Positions 1 to 6,557 of a DNA stretch of 7,761 bases are shown here, in pieces. The notes under the pieces are model-generated. The model searched no databases. It worked only from the letters and a program-made list of their open reading frames with translations, and was not told where the DNA came from. Every line of letters starts with the position of its first letter. Positions within the stretch are counted from its first letter, which is position 1. This DNA is from Ignavibacteriaceae bacterium. GTDB taxonomy: Bacteria > Bacteroidota > Ignavibacteria > Ignavibacteriales > Ignavibacteriaceae. The DNA lies in contig JAPHUI010000220.1 in NCBI GenBank assembly GCA_026193755.1, positions 1-7,761 on the forward strand, given 5' to 3'. Made by a program: the position numbers and the translations under genes.

Positions 1-2
1 CT

Positions 3-290
3 TGTGTTTTTGTTTATTATGAAAATGAGATTGCAAAGTGTTCCATCGAAAAAGCGTACCTCGAAGGTAAAACTGATTTCAGGAAACCAATTTCCTGTCA
101 CCTGTTTCCAATTAGAATTTCGGATTTCGGCGGAGATGTATTGGGATTTGAACGTATCGATGAATGTCAGCCGGCACTTGAATTAGGCAAAGCAGAAAAT
201 ACAACCGTTGCAGAATTTTGTAAAGATTCTTTAAGCAGGTTGTATGGTAAAGAATGGTATTTAAAATTTATAGAATTAATCGGAAAGTAA
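3..290 (+). CDS. DUF3109 family cysteine-cluster protein, C-terminal part (5' end outside window)
   Basis: An open frame runs in from the left edge and stops at TAA 288-290, giving the last 95 residues of a protein that begins upstream. The pattern is that of DUF3109, a YkgJ-like cysteine-cluster family common in Bacteroidetes: a KCSIEKAYLEGK segment, then FRKPISCHLFPIRI, then a DECQPALELGK stretch and a YGKEWY tail. The regularly placed cysteines (residues 1, 13, 32 and 55 of the visible part) suggest metal or iron-sulfur binding, which is inference because the family's function is not established. From memory, family members are roughly 190 residues, so about half is missing. A competing frame opens with ATG at 20-22 but shows no family similarity. 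The stop lies 1 nt before the rpoN start, so the two genes are almost certainly co-transcribed and probably translationally coupled. Confidence 0.85.
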   Translation, partial: CVFVYYENEIAKCSIEKAYLEGKTDFRKPISCHLFPIRISDFGGDVLGFERIDECQPALELGKAENTTVAEFCKDSLSRLYGKEWYLKFIELIGK

Positions 291-291
291 A

Positions 292-1746
292 ATGCTCACA
301 CTAAGTCAACGATTATCACAACAGCAAAAGCTCTCACCGCAGCAGATTCAGTATCAAAAACTTTTACAGCTTAATACTCTCGCCCTGGAACAGAGGATTA
401 AAACTGAGCTTGAACTTAATCCTATCCTGGAAGAAGAAATGGAATTGTCGCAGGAGACTGAAAAAGATAGAGAAAAAGATGAAGAGACTGTAGTTGATGA
501 AATAAAAGATCCGGATAACGAGGAGTTTGTTCTTGAAGATTTTATGAACGACGATGATTTTGATCACGAAAGAGCATACCGCGGTAATACTGATGAGGAA
601 CAGTTTCATCCTTTAGCTCCAGTGAGAGAATCACTATCGGAACACCTTTTAGAACAGCTGAATATGCTCAATCTCGATGAAAATATGAATAGGCTTGGAG
701 AAGAAATAATCGGCAACCTTGATGATGGCGGATACCTGAAGAGAAGTCTGGATGAATTATTAAATGAGCTTGAGCTTTTTGACCATATTAAAATCGAGCC
801 GGAAGAAGCTGAAAATCTCTTAAAGAGAATCCAGCTTTTTGATCCAATAGGAATTGCATGCAGGAACCTTCAGGAATGCCTTCTCGTACAGCTTCGTAAC
901 AGTAAGGAAGCTGATCAATATTATAAATACATGGCTGAAAAAATGCTTTTAGAGTACTACGATGATTTTACCAAGCGAAGATTTGAATTACTGAAACAAA
1001 AGATGAACTTAACTGATGATACTCTTCGCGAAACTGTTAACCTTATACAAAGTTTGAATCCAAAACCCGGCGAAGGAAATATTGAATCAGCAGAAATGAA
1101 TCAGATCTCACCGGATTTTATTATTGAAAAAGTGGACAACGATTACGTAATTACTCTGAATGACAGGAGTATGCCGTCGGTTACAATCAGCAGGCAGTAT
1201 CTCGAAATGTTTGAAAGCAACAGGAAGCGCGGTAAAAAATCTGTTCGTGAAAAAGAAACGTATAAATTCCTGCGTGAAAAGTTTGAATCAGCAAAATGGT
1301 TTATTGCTTGTATTCAGCAGCGAAGAGACACACTAATGAAAATTATGCAGGCAATCTTCCAGAGGCAGTTCGAATTTTTTGAAAAAGGACCGAAGGCACT
1401 TACACCGATGATATATAAAGACATTGCCCAGGAAATAAACATGGATATTTCAACAATCAGCAGGGTTGTTAACGGAAAATACGTTCAGAGTCCGCAGGGA
1501 ATTCACGAGCTTAAGTATTTCTTCAGCGAGGGACTTTCAACGGATACAGGCGAAGAAGTTTCAAATAAGCATATAAAGGAAAGACTTAAAGAAATTATTG
1601 ATAAGGAAGACAAGCTAAAACCATTCAGCGATGACAAGCTTGCAGAACTTCTTAATGAAGAGGGAATTCATATCGCAAGAAGAACTGTTGCAAAATACAG
1701 GGAACAACTCAGGCTTCCGGTTGCGAGGTTAAGAAAAGAACTTTAA
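292..1746 (+). CDS. rpoN: RNA polymerase sigma-54 factor RpoN
   Basis: This is the alternative sigma factor that directs core RNA polymerase to -24/-12 promoters, where open-complex formation needs an AAA+ enhancer-binding activator. At 484 residues it is a normal full-length member. Region I (residues 1 to about 50) is glutamine and leucine rich, with LSQQQKLSPQQIQYQKLLQL and the LELNPILEEE end. Region II (about 50-105) is a very acidic linker. A core-binding domain follows. The DNA-binding part has a helix-turn-helix at about 376-394 (KDIAQEINMDISTISRVVN) followed by KYVQSPQGIHELKYFFSEG. The diagnostic RpoN box ARRTVAKYRE sits at 462-471, 13 residues from the C-terminus. The start follows the previous stop by 1 nt and is preceded by a weak GGAAAG Shine-Dalgarno at 282-287. 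The stop overlaps the next start as TAATG. No enhancer-binding protein or clear sigma-54 promoter is present in the window, so its regulon cannot be read here. Confidence 0.98.
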   Translation: MLTLSQRLSQQQKLSPQQIQYQKLLQLNTLALEQRIKTELELNPILEEEMELSQETEKDREKDEETVVDEIKDPDNEEFVLEDFMNDDDFDHERAYRGNTDEEQFHPLAPVRESLSEHLLEQLNMLNLDENMNRLGEEIIGNLDDGGYLKRSLDELLNELELFDHIKIEPEEAENLLKRIQLFDPIGIACRNLQECLLVQLRNSKEADQYYKYMAEKMLLEYYDDFTKRRFELLKQKMNLTDDTLRETVNLIQSLNPKPGEGNIESAEMNQISPDFIIEKVDNDYVITLNDRSMPSVTISRQYLEMFESNRKRGKKSVREKETYKFLREKFESAKWFIACIQQRRDTLMKIMQAIFQRQFEFFEKGPKALTPMIYKDIAQEINMDISTISRVVNGKYVQSPQGIHELKYFFSEGLSTDTGEEVSNKHIKERLKEIIDKEDKLKPFSDDKLAELLNEEGIHIARRTVAKYREQLRLPVARLRKEL

Positions 1747-2396
1747 TGAACTATGTCTTTGATGTAATTTTCATCGTTATTCTTTTTGCAATTTTTGGTT
1801 ACACTCATTCACTTCTGGCATCACTTAAAATAAAGATCTGGTTCAGGAAAACTTTCGGTGATTTTATTGCTTTTTACAGATTGTTTTATAACCTGGTTGG
1901 TCTTTTATCAGTCTATTTAATTTATGAATTATCGCCTAAACCTCATATCATTATTTACGATCTGCCAAATCCTTTCGATTTAATAATACTTATCCCGCAG
2001 TTGCTTTCTTTAGCAGGTGTATTCTGGGCGTTTCAGTATATTTGTTTTAAGGAATTTTTAGGTCTGGATCAGATAAAACGGTTTTTTGAGAAAAGGTATA
2101 CCACCGAGCTTGACGAAGAATTTACACTTCGCATTGAAGGTCCTTACAGATATTCAAGACATCCTGTTTATTTCTTTTCCATCACGTTTTTACTTTTCAG
2201 ACCTATAATGGATTTGTTTTATCTCACATTTTTCATCTGCATAGTGGCTTATTTTTACATTGGTTCTTATTATGAAGAGAAGAAATTAGTAAGGCAGTTT
2301 GGTGAGATTTATGAAAATTATAAGAAAGAAGTTCCGACAATCTTTCCGGCTAAGCTTTTTAAGCCTTACAATCAAAAAGTAATTGCTGAAGTTTGA
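1746..2396 (+). CDS. Integral membrane methyltransferase-like protein (isoprenylcysteine methyltransferase / NnrU / MddA type)
   Basis: A 216-residue polytopic membrane protein. About four to five hydrophobic segments are visible: roughly residues 5-25, 38-62, 75-98 and a long pair at about 142-175. The C-terminal half carries the signature of the ICMT/PEMT-like S-adenosylmethionine-dependent membrane methyltransferases: EGPYRYSRHPVYF at 131-143, a membrane hairpin, then YYEEKKLVRQFGEIYENYK at 175-193 and VPTIFP. In characterised relatives the Arg-His-Pro and Glu-Glu motifs bind the cofactor. The N-terminal half has THSLLAS (His21) and FYRLFYNLVGLL, which I associate with the NnrU and methanethiol S-methyltransferase branch rather than eukaryotic-type ICMT. 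The substrate cannot be assigned; candidates include thiols, lipids or prenylated molecules. Its ATG shares the last base of the rpoN stop codon, so it is probably translated by coupling. The TGA is followed 13 nt later by hslV. Confidence 0.8.
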   Translation: MNYVFDVIFIVILFAIFGYTHSLLASLKIKIWFRKTFGDFIAFYRLFYNLVGLLSVYLIYELSPKPHIIIYDLPNPFDLIILIPQLLSLAGVFWAFQYICFKEFLGLDQIKRFFEKRYTTELDEEFTLRIEGPYRYSRHPVYFFSITFLLFRPIMDLFYLTFFICIVAYFYIGSYYEEKKLVRQFGEIYENYKKEVPTIFPAKLFKPYNQKVIAEV

Positions 2397-2398
2397 AT

Positions 2399-2405
2399 AA
2401 GGAGA
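2399..2405 (+). promoter_or_regulatory. Ribosome binding site of hslV
   Basis: AAGGAGA lies 4 nt before the ATG at 2410. It is the strongest Shine-Dalgarno match in the window. It fixes the hslV start at this ATG and therefore supports a short leader before the catalytic threonine. Confidence 0.75.
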
Positions 2406-2409
2406 AATC

Positions 2410-2949
2410 ATGAGTAAAAAAATAAGATCAACAACAATACTTGGAATTGTTCACAATGGGATCGCAGCTCTCGGAGGTGACGGGCAGGTTTCAATTGGCA
2501 ATACAATTATGAAGCACAACGCTTTAAAGATAAGGAAACTTGCCGAAGGAAAAGTAATCTGCGGTTTTGCGGGTGGGGCAGCGGATGCATTTGCTTTGAT
2601 GGAAAGATTTGAAGATAAGCTCCAGCAGTATCGCGGTAATGTAAATCGAGCAGCAGTTGAACTTGCAAAAGATTGGCGAACCGACAAAGTACTCCGCCGC
2701 CTCGAAGCAATGCTTGCTGTAGTTTCTAAAGATACTGCGCTGATAGTTTCCGGTAATGGTGATGTGATTGAACCCGACGATAAAATTGTTGCGATCGGTT
2801 CGGGTGGAATGTACGCTTTGTCAGCAGCAAGGATGCTAAAGAAATACAGCAAACTTTCCGCCAAGGAAATTGCCGAAGAATCACTTAAGACTGCTTCTGA
2901 AATCTGCATTTACACTAACGATAAAATTAATGTTGAAGTAATAGAATAA
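2410..2949 (+). CDS. hslV: ATP-dependent protease HslUV, peptidase subunit HslV (ClpQ)
   Basis: HslV is the proteasome-like threonine peptidase that forms a double hexameric ring in the cytoplasm and degrades proteins fed to it by HslU. The 179-residue product aligns by eye with E. coli HslV along its length. Visible signatures are [14 protein letters not shown] at 22-35, the [10 protein letters not shown] block at 52-61, [44 protein letters not shown] and ICIYTN near the end. The nucleophile is Thr8, the first of the TT pair, equivalent to Thr1 of the mature E. coli enzyme. The conserved lysine of the active site is Lys40 (mature Lys33). In E. coli only the initiator Met precedes the threonine, whereas here a seven-residue leader MSKKIRS must be removed, as in ClpQ-type relatives with longer leaders. 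It is followed by its partner hslU in the usual order. Confidence 0.98.
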   Translation: MSKKIRSTTILGIVHNGIAALGGDGQVSIGNTIMKHNALKIRKLAEGKVICGFAGGAADAFALMERFEDKLQQYRGNVNRAAVELAKDWRTDKVLRRLEAMLAVVSKDTALIVSGNGDVIEPDDKIVAIGSGGMYALSAARMLKKYSKLSAKEIAEESLKTASEICIYTNDKINVEVIE

Positions 2950-2950
2950 G

Positions 2951-3014
2951 GGGCTTCGTTCCGACCAGTTGTAACTTCGCCCGCTCGAGAGGGGCGAGGT
3001 TAAAAACGAAACCC
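2951..3014. repeat. GC-rich nested inverted repeat between hslV and hslU
   Basis: Two stems nest in the hslV-hslU gap. The inner stem pairs AACTTCGCCC (2973-2982) with GGGCGAGGTT (2992-3001): ten pairs, one of them G-U, with a nine-base loop. The outer stem pairs GGGCTTCGTT (2951-2960) with AACGAAACCC (3005-3014): nine of ten pairs, with one C-A mismatch. A 12-base single-stranded bulge (2961-2972) separates the stems on the 5' side. The element begins 1 nt after the hslV stop and ends about 6 nt before the hslU ribosome binding site. No T-run follows it, so it is not an intrinsic terminator. It is clearly more GC rich than the flanks. It could be a dispersed palindromic repeat or an mRNA structure that sets the HslV:HslU ratio; the sequence alone does not decide. 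Confidence 0.65.
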
Positions 3015-3020
3015 GTTTGA

Positions 3021-3025
3021 AAGGA
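3021..3025 (+). promoter_or_regulatory. Ribosome binding site of hslU
   Basis: AAGGA lies 10 nt before the ATG at 3036. It favours that start over the in-frame ATG at 3051, for which the spacing would be 25 nt. Confidence 0.5.
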
Positions 3026-3035
3026 AAAAATTATT

Positions 3036-4448
3036 ATGATTGATAGTTCAATGAAAGACCTGACACCGACTAAAATTGTTAAAGAGCTCGACAAGTACAT
3101 AATCGGGCAGACTGATGCTAAACGTGCTGTGGCAATTGCATTGCGTAACAGGTGGCGAAGACAGCAAATAGATGATGTACTGCGTGAAGAAATACTTCCG
3201 AATAATATAATATTGATTGGACCCACAGGAGTTGGTAAGACAGAAATTTCGCGAAGACTTGCAAAGCTTGCAGCGGCACCGTTTGTAAAAGTCGAAGCTT
3301 CGAAGTTTACAGAAGTTGGGTACGTTGGAAGAGATGTTGAATCTATGGTGCGCGATCTTACAGATTTTGCTGTAAATATGATAAAAGCTGAAAAGACGAA
3401 AGAAGTTCAATCCAAAGCTGAGCATCTTGCTGAAGAAAGAATTCTGGATATACTTATCCCACCGATTCGTAAACCTCATCAACCGGTTCAGCCGATGCAG
3501 GTACAAGCACAAACTTCTTCGGAGCAAACTACTGAGGAAGTCAATTCGGAGGAATACCAGAATACCAAAACCCGCGAGTGGATGAAGCTGAAACTGAAGA
3601 ATGGTGAAATGGATGAAAAAATGATTGAGTTTGATTCTCAGTCACCGCCGGCAATTGGTATGCAGGTTATGGGTCCTTTTGGTATGGATGATATGGGGAT
3701 TAACATCCAGGAAATTGTCGGCAACCTGATGCCGAAGAAAAAGAAAAAAAGAAAAACCACAATTGCTGAAGCAAGACAAATACTTGCACAGGAAGAAGCG
3801 CAGAAATTAATTGATATGGAAGCTGTTCAGCGTGAAGCTATTCAACGGGTTGAAGAATCCGGAATAATTTTTATAGATGAGATTGACAAAGTTGCAAGCA
3901 GCGGCGGTAAAGGGGTTGGACCGGATGTATCACGTGAAGGTGTGCAAAGGGATTTACTTCCGATTGTTGAAGGTACAAATGTAAACACAAAGTACGGAGT
4001 TGTTAGAACAGATCACGTTCTTTTCATTGCTTCAGGTGCATTTCACATTGCGAAACCATCCGACCTTATTCCTGAATTGCAGGGAAGGTTTCCAATACGT
4101 GTTGAGCTGCAAAGTCTGACTGAAGAAGATTTCGTGCAGATTCTTACAACGCCGCAGAACGCTTTGCTTAAGCAATATTCCGCTTTATTGGAAACTGAAG
4201 GAGTTAAATTACATTTTACCGATGATGGTATAAGAGAAGTTGCGCGCATTGCAACCGAAGTTAACGAAGCAGTTGAAAACATTGGTGCACGCAGACTTCA
4301 TACAATTTTAACAACATTGCTAGACGAAATTCTTTTTGATGTACCAGATAAAATTCCAACCGAAACGATTAATATCGATGCTGAGTTTGTAAAAGAAAAG
4401 CTAGATAAGATTGTAAAGGACAGAGACCTGAGTAAGTTTATTTTGTAA
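3036..4448 (+). CDS. hslU: ATP-dependent protease HslUV, ATPase and unfoldase subunit HslU (ClpY)
   Basis: HslU is the AAA+ hexamer that unfolds substrates and threads them into HslV. The 470-residue protein is complete. Its N-terminal signature is [17 protein letters not shown], followed by Walker A GPTGVGKT at 62-69 and the substrate-gripping pore loop GYVG at 95-98. The inserted I domain spans roughly 110-265. Walker B is GIIFIDEID at 276-284. The arginine-finger region is [10 protein letters not shown] from 349, and the sensor-2 motif is NIGARRLHT. The C-terminus RDLSKFIL is the conserved tail that docks into HslV to activate it. The I domain has a Pro/Gln/Thr-rich stretch (about 145-175) and a lysine run near 235-240, which makes it somewhat longer than the 443-residue E. 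coli protein. Those regions are naturally variable. The gene is the last of the run before the terminator. Confidence 0.98.
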   Translation: MIDSSMKDLTPTKIVKELDKYIIGQTDAKRAVAIALRNRWRRQQIDDVLREEILPNNIILIGPTGVGKTEISRRLAKLAAAPFVKVEASKFTEVGYVGRDVESMVRDLTDFAVNMIKAEKTKEVQSKAEHLAEERILDILIPPIRKPHQPVQPMQVQAQTSSEQTTEEVNSEEYQNTKTREWMKLKLKNGEMDEKMIEFDSQSPPAIGMQVMGPFGMDDMGINIQEIVGNLMPKKKKKRKTTIAEARQILAQEEAQKLIDMEAVQREAIQRVEESGIIFIDEIDKVASSGGKGVGPDVSREGVQRDLLPIVEGTNVNTKYGVVRTDHVLFIASGAFHIAKPSDLIPELQGRFPIRVELQSLTEEDFVQILTTPQNALLKQYSALLETEGVKLHFTDDGIREVARIATEVNEAVENIGARRLHTILTTLLDEILFDVPDKIPTETINIDAEFVKEKLDKIVKDRDLSKFIL

Positions 4449-4471
4449 GGACCCAGCTATTCGATTTTAGA

Positions 4472-4496
4472 GGCGACTCAGTGAGTCGCCTTTTTT
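4472..4496 (+). terminator. Rho-independent terminator after hslU
   Basis: GGCGACTCA and TGAGTCGCC are perfect reverse complements around a single G (4472-4490), so a 7-bp GC-rich stem with a five-base loop can form, followed directly by six T. It lies 23 nt after the hslU stop and closes the rpoN-hslUV transcript, insulating the kinase gene. Confidence 0.93.
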
Positions 4497-4500
4497 GTTT

Positions 4501-4583
4501 TCTTTTCGATGATTAGGATTATCCCGCTTGCAACTTAAATTATTTCTTAAGAACTTAGTTTTAAGTAATCAAATATTACTCAA
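4501..4583 (+). promoter_or_regulatory. AT-rich upstream region of the sensor kinase gene, promoter not resolved
   Basis: Because a terminator precedes it, this gap should contain the kinase promoter. Candidate elements are TTGCAA at 4528-4533 and TAGTTTTA at 4556-4563, the latter seven of eight to the Bacteroidetes -7 box TAnnTTTG. The spacing between them is 25 nt, too long for a standard pair. A 7-bp inverted repeat ACTTAAA (4533-4539) / TTTAAGT (4560-4566) spans the same zone and could be an operator, or chance in AT-rich DNA. No Shine-Dalgarno is visible before the ATG at 4584. Confidence 0.3.
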
Positions 4584-6539
4584 ATGAAGTATTCAACTCG
4601 ATATTGCACTTTGCTCGCATTTCTTCTTTTAATTTTGTCTCACCAGACATTTCCCCAAACTCATAACAACACTGGCCAGAAAATCTATTCTCAATTCAGT
4701 CCGCCGGTATTCGAAACCATTTCAATAGAAGACGGTTTACCGGAGAATAGTGTTACCTGCATCTTGCAGGATTACCTTGGATACATGTGGTTTGGTACAC
4801 AAAACGGACTGGCAAAATACGACGGCTACTCAATGACTGTGTATAAACCGGATAAAGCCAATAATAAAAGTATAAGCGGAGGGATAATAATTTGTCCATT
4901 TGAAGATAATAATAAAACTCTCTGGGTGGGTACATTAAACGGGTTGAACAGATTTAACCGCGAGGATGAATCATTTAAATCCTACAAGTTCAATCCAAAT
5001 GATACAAACTCAATAAGTTCTGATTTTGTACATGCAATTTATGAAGATAGGTTTGGCAGATTCTGGATTGGAACACAAAGCGGACTGAATTTATTCAATA
5101 GAGAAATTGAGAAATTCACACGCTTTTATTTTATCGAATCAAAATCAAAGGCAGTCAGCTATATAAACGACAATCAATTTAGCTTAGGTATAGCAGCAAT
5201 AACTGAGGACCCTATGTCCGAGGATATCCTTCTTGGTACGGGCTTAGAAGGATTGTGGAGATTCAATATTAATGAAAAACAAATTTCTAAATTTGAATTT
5301 AAAGATCCAGCTTATGTCAATAAAAAGTTAGGCTGCATTAAAAACTTTTGTAAATCACGAGATGGCAAGCTATGGATGACAACAATTAATAGCCTTTCCA
5401 GTTTGGATCTGGTAACCAAAGAATTTAAAGTCTATTTTGATTTCTCTATCAACAAAAAGGGAAATCCCGAACAGATTTTTTTAAGTAGTTCGGTGATCGA
5501 AGATCAATATGGAAATATTGCAGTGGGATTTTTTGCAGAAGAAAAAGGATTAATTTACCTTAATCCCAATACTGGTGAGATAAACAATTTTGAATTGATC
5601 CCAAATAAGTCTCAGAACACATGGCTCAACAAGATACATTTTCTTTATGAAGATCGTTCAGGTATTATGTGGATTGGAACCTGGTCAACCGGCGTAAAAA
5701 AGTGGGAAAGGTATGAAAATAAGTTTACAGTTTTACAGCCTACTTCAGCAAATATGAATGATTTAAGCAGTCCTGTAGTTTATTCACTTATATGTGATCC
5801 AAATGGTTACACCTGGTATTGCACACCAAAAGGTCTCGATAGATATGATCAAAGAATCCATAGATATACCCACTACCTGGGAGATGAAAAATGTGTTACC
5901 GATTTTATGGTTTATGCTACAATGATTGATCATTCCGGCAATTTGTGGTTGGGAACAAGTAACTGTGGACTTGTTAAGTTTAATCCTCAGAATTCAACCT
6001 ACCGTTTTTATCTTAATAATCCCAATAAATTAAATCTAATAGATAAAACCGTCCTCTGTCTTCTTCAAGATCATCTTGGCTATATTTGGATTGGTACACT
6101 AGGCTTTGGTATCTATAAATATGATCCAAAGAACGGTCATCTGGATCAATATAAAAATGATCCCGATGATTCCCTAAGCCTAAGCCAGAATGAGGTTGGT
6201 TCAATATTAGAAGATCATAACGGTAATCTCTGGGTCGGCACGAATTCAGGAGGTCTGAATAAGTTTAACAGAGAGACCGGGAAATTTTCGTATGCCGGCT
6301 TTTATAATTGTCTCTCATTATATGAAGATAGTGAAAACAGATTTTGGGTGGCTGAGTATCTTACTGGTTTAAATTTATTTGATACTGAAAAATTGAAAGT
6401 TATAGACAACTACAGTAAAGATGATGGTCTGGCATCAAACACATTTATGGGAGTTTTGGAAGACAATAATAAAAATCTCTGGTTTGTTAGCGATGCTGGT
6501 ATATCAAGAGTTAATCCGGAAAGATTAAAAATTTTGTGA
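4584..6539 (+). CDS. Sensor histidine kinase of hybrid two-component type, N-terminal periplasmic propeller part (frame broken at 3' end)
   Basis: This 651-codon frame encodes the extracytoplasmic sensor of a large histidine kinase. Residues 1 to about 25 are a signal peptide: a Lys/Arg N-region, the core LLAFLLLILS, and cleavage probably near TFPQT. Then come Reg_prop (two-component regulator propeller) repeats about every 45-50 residues, each recognisable by an LWxGTxxGLxxFN-like strand pair, for example MWFGTQNGLAKYDG (about 68), LWVGTLNGLNRFNRE, FWIGTQSGLNLFNRE, IWIGTLGFGIYKYD and LWVGTNSGGLNKFNRE. Thirteen blades are present. Blades 4, 5 and 6 are degenerate and lack parts of the W-GT signature. 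The frame ends at TGA 6537-6539, just after VNPERLKIL of blade 13. Blade 14 and all the signalling domains continue in the -1 frame, so this is not a natural C-terminus. In Bacteroidetes such receptors often sense glycans or other periplasmic ligands; the ligand here is unknown. The gene stands apart from the hslU unit behind a terminator. Confidence 0.9.
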   Translation: MKYSTRYCTLLAFLLLILSHQTFPQTHNNTGQKIYSQFSPPVFETISIEDGLPENSVTCILQDYLGYMWFGTQNGLAKYDGYSMTVYKPDKANNKSISGGIIICPFEDNNKTLWVGTLNGLNRFNREDESFKSYKFNPNDTNSISSDFVHAIYEDRFGRFWIGTQSGLNLFNREIEKFTRFYFIESKSKAVSYINDNQFSLGIAAITEDPMSEDILLGTGLEGLWRFNINEKQISKFEFKDPAYVNKKLGCIKNFCKSRDGKLWMTTINSLSSLDLVTKEFKVYFDFSINKKGNPEQIFLSSSVIEDQYGNIAVGFFAEEKGLIYLNPNTGEINNFELIPNKSQNTWLNKIHFLYEDRSGIMWIGTWSTGVKKWERYENKFTVLQPTSANMNDLSSPVVYSLICDPNGYTWYCTPKGLDRYDQRIHRYTHYLGDEKCVTDFMVYATMIDHSGNLWLGTSNCGLVKFNPQNSTYRFYLNNPNKLNLIDKTVLCLLQDHLGYIWIGTLGFGIYKYDPKNGHLDQYKNDPDDSLSLSQNEVGSILEDHNGNLWVGTNSGGLNKFNRETGKFSYAGFYNCLSLYEDSENRFWVAEYLTGLNLFDTEKLKVIDNYSKDDGLASNTFMGVLEDNNKNLWFVSDAGISRVNPERLKIL

Positions 6540-6557
6540 TTGAGAATAAACTCTCAA
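6527..6557 (+). other. Frameshift site in the sensor kinase gene (A5T4 run followed by a small hairpin)
   Basis: The run AAAAATTTT (6527-6535) lies immediately before the in-frame TGA at 6537. One extra A would give codons for L-K-N-F-V-I-E-N, and one extra T would give L-K-I-F-V-I-E-N. Either joins the two halves without loss. A 6-bp hairpin, TTGAGA (6540-6545) with TCTCAA (6552-6557) and a six-base loop, follows. The simplest reading is a one-base deletion or homopolymer sequencing error. Slippage cannot be excluded. Confidence 0.8.

Noticed and set aside
4..186. A 60-codon open frame at the left edge.
   Set aside because: The overlapping frame ending at 290 carries clear DUF3109 motifs; this one has none and is a shadow.
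2451..2909. A 152-codon antisense open frame across hslV.
   Set aside because: It lies wholly inside a confidently assigned gene and its low-complexity Ser/Ala/Leu product matches nothing recognisable.
2927..3527. Antisense open frames over the hslV-hslU gap and the start of hslU.
   Set aside because: They are overlapped by hslU with full family signatures; no ribosome binding site or recognisable protein was seen.
3735..3757. Long A-rich tract with an A7 run (3744-3750) inside hslU, considered as a slippage site.
   Set aside because: The frame is intact on both sides and encodes the lysine-rich, naturally variable I-domain segment; no alternative product is suggested.
4512..4533. Possible sigma-54 promoter upstream of the kinase gene (AGG...CTTGCAA).
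   Set aside because: TTGCA at 4528-4532 fits the -12 element, but the nearest GG is at 4516-4517, leaving 12 nt instead of 10 before the GC, and the GGCAC context of the -24 element is absent.
6536..6538. GTG as the true start of an independent histidine kinase gene.
   Set aside because: No good ribosome binding site precedes it, the product would begin mid-propeller with blade 14, and its Y_Y_Y domain would lack an export signal.
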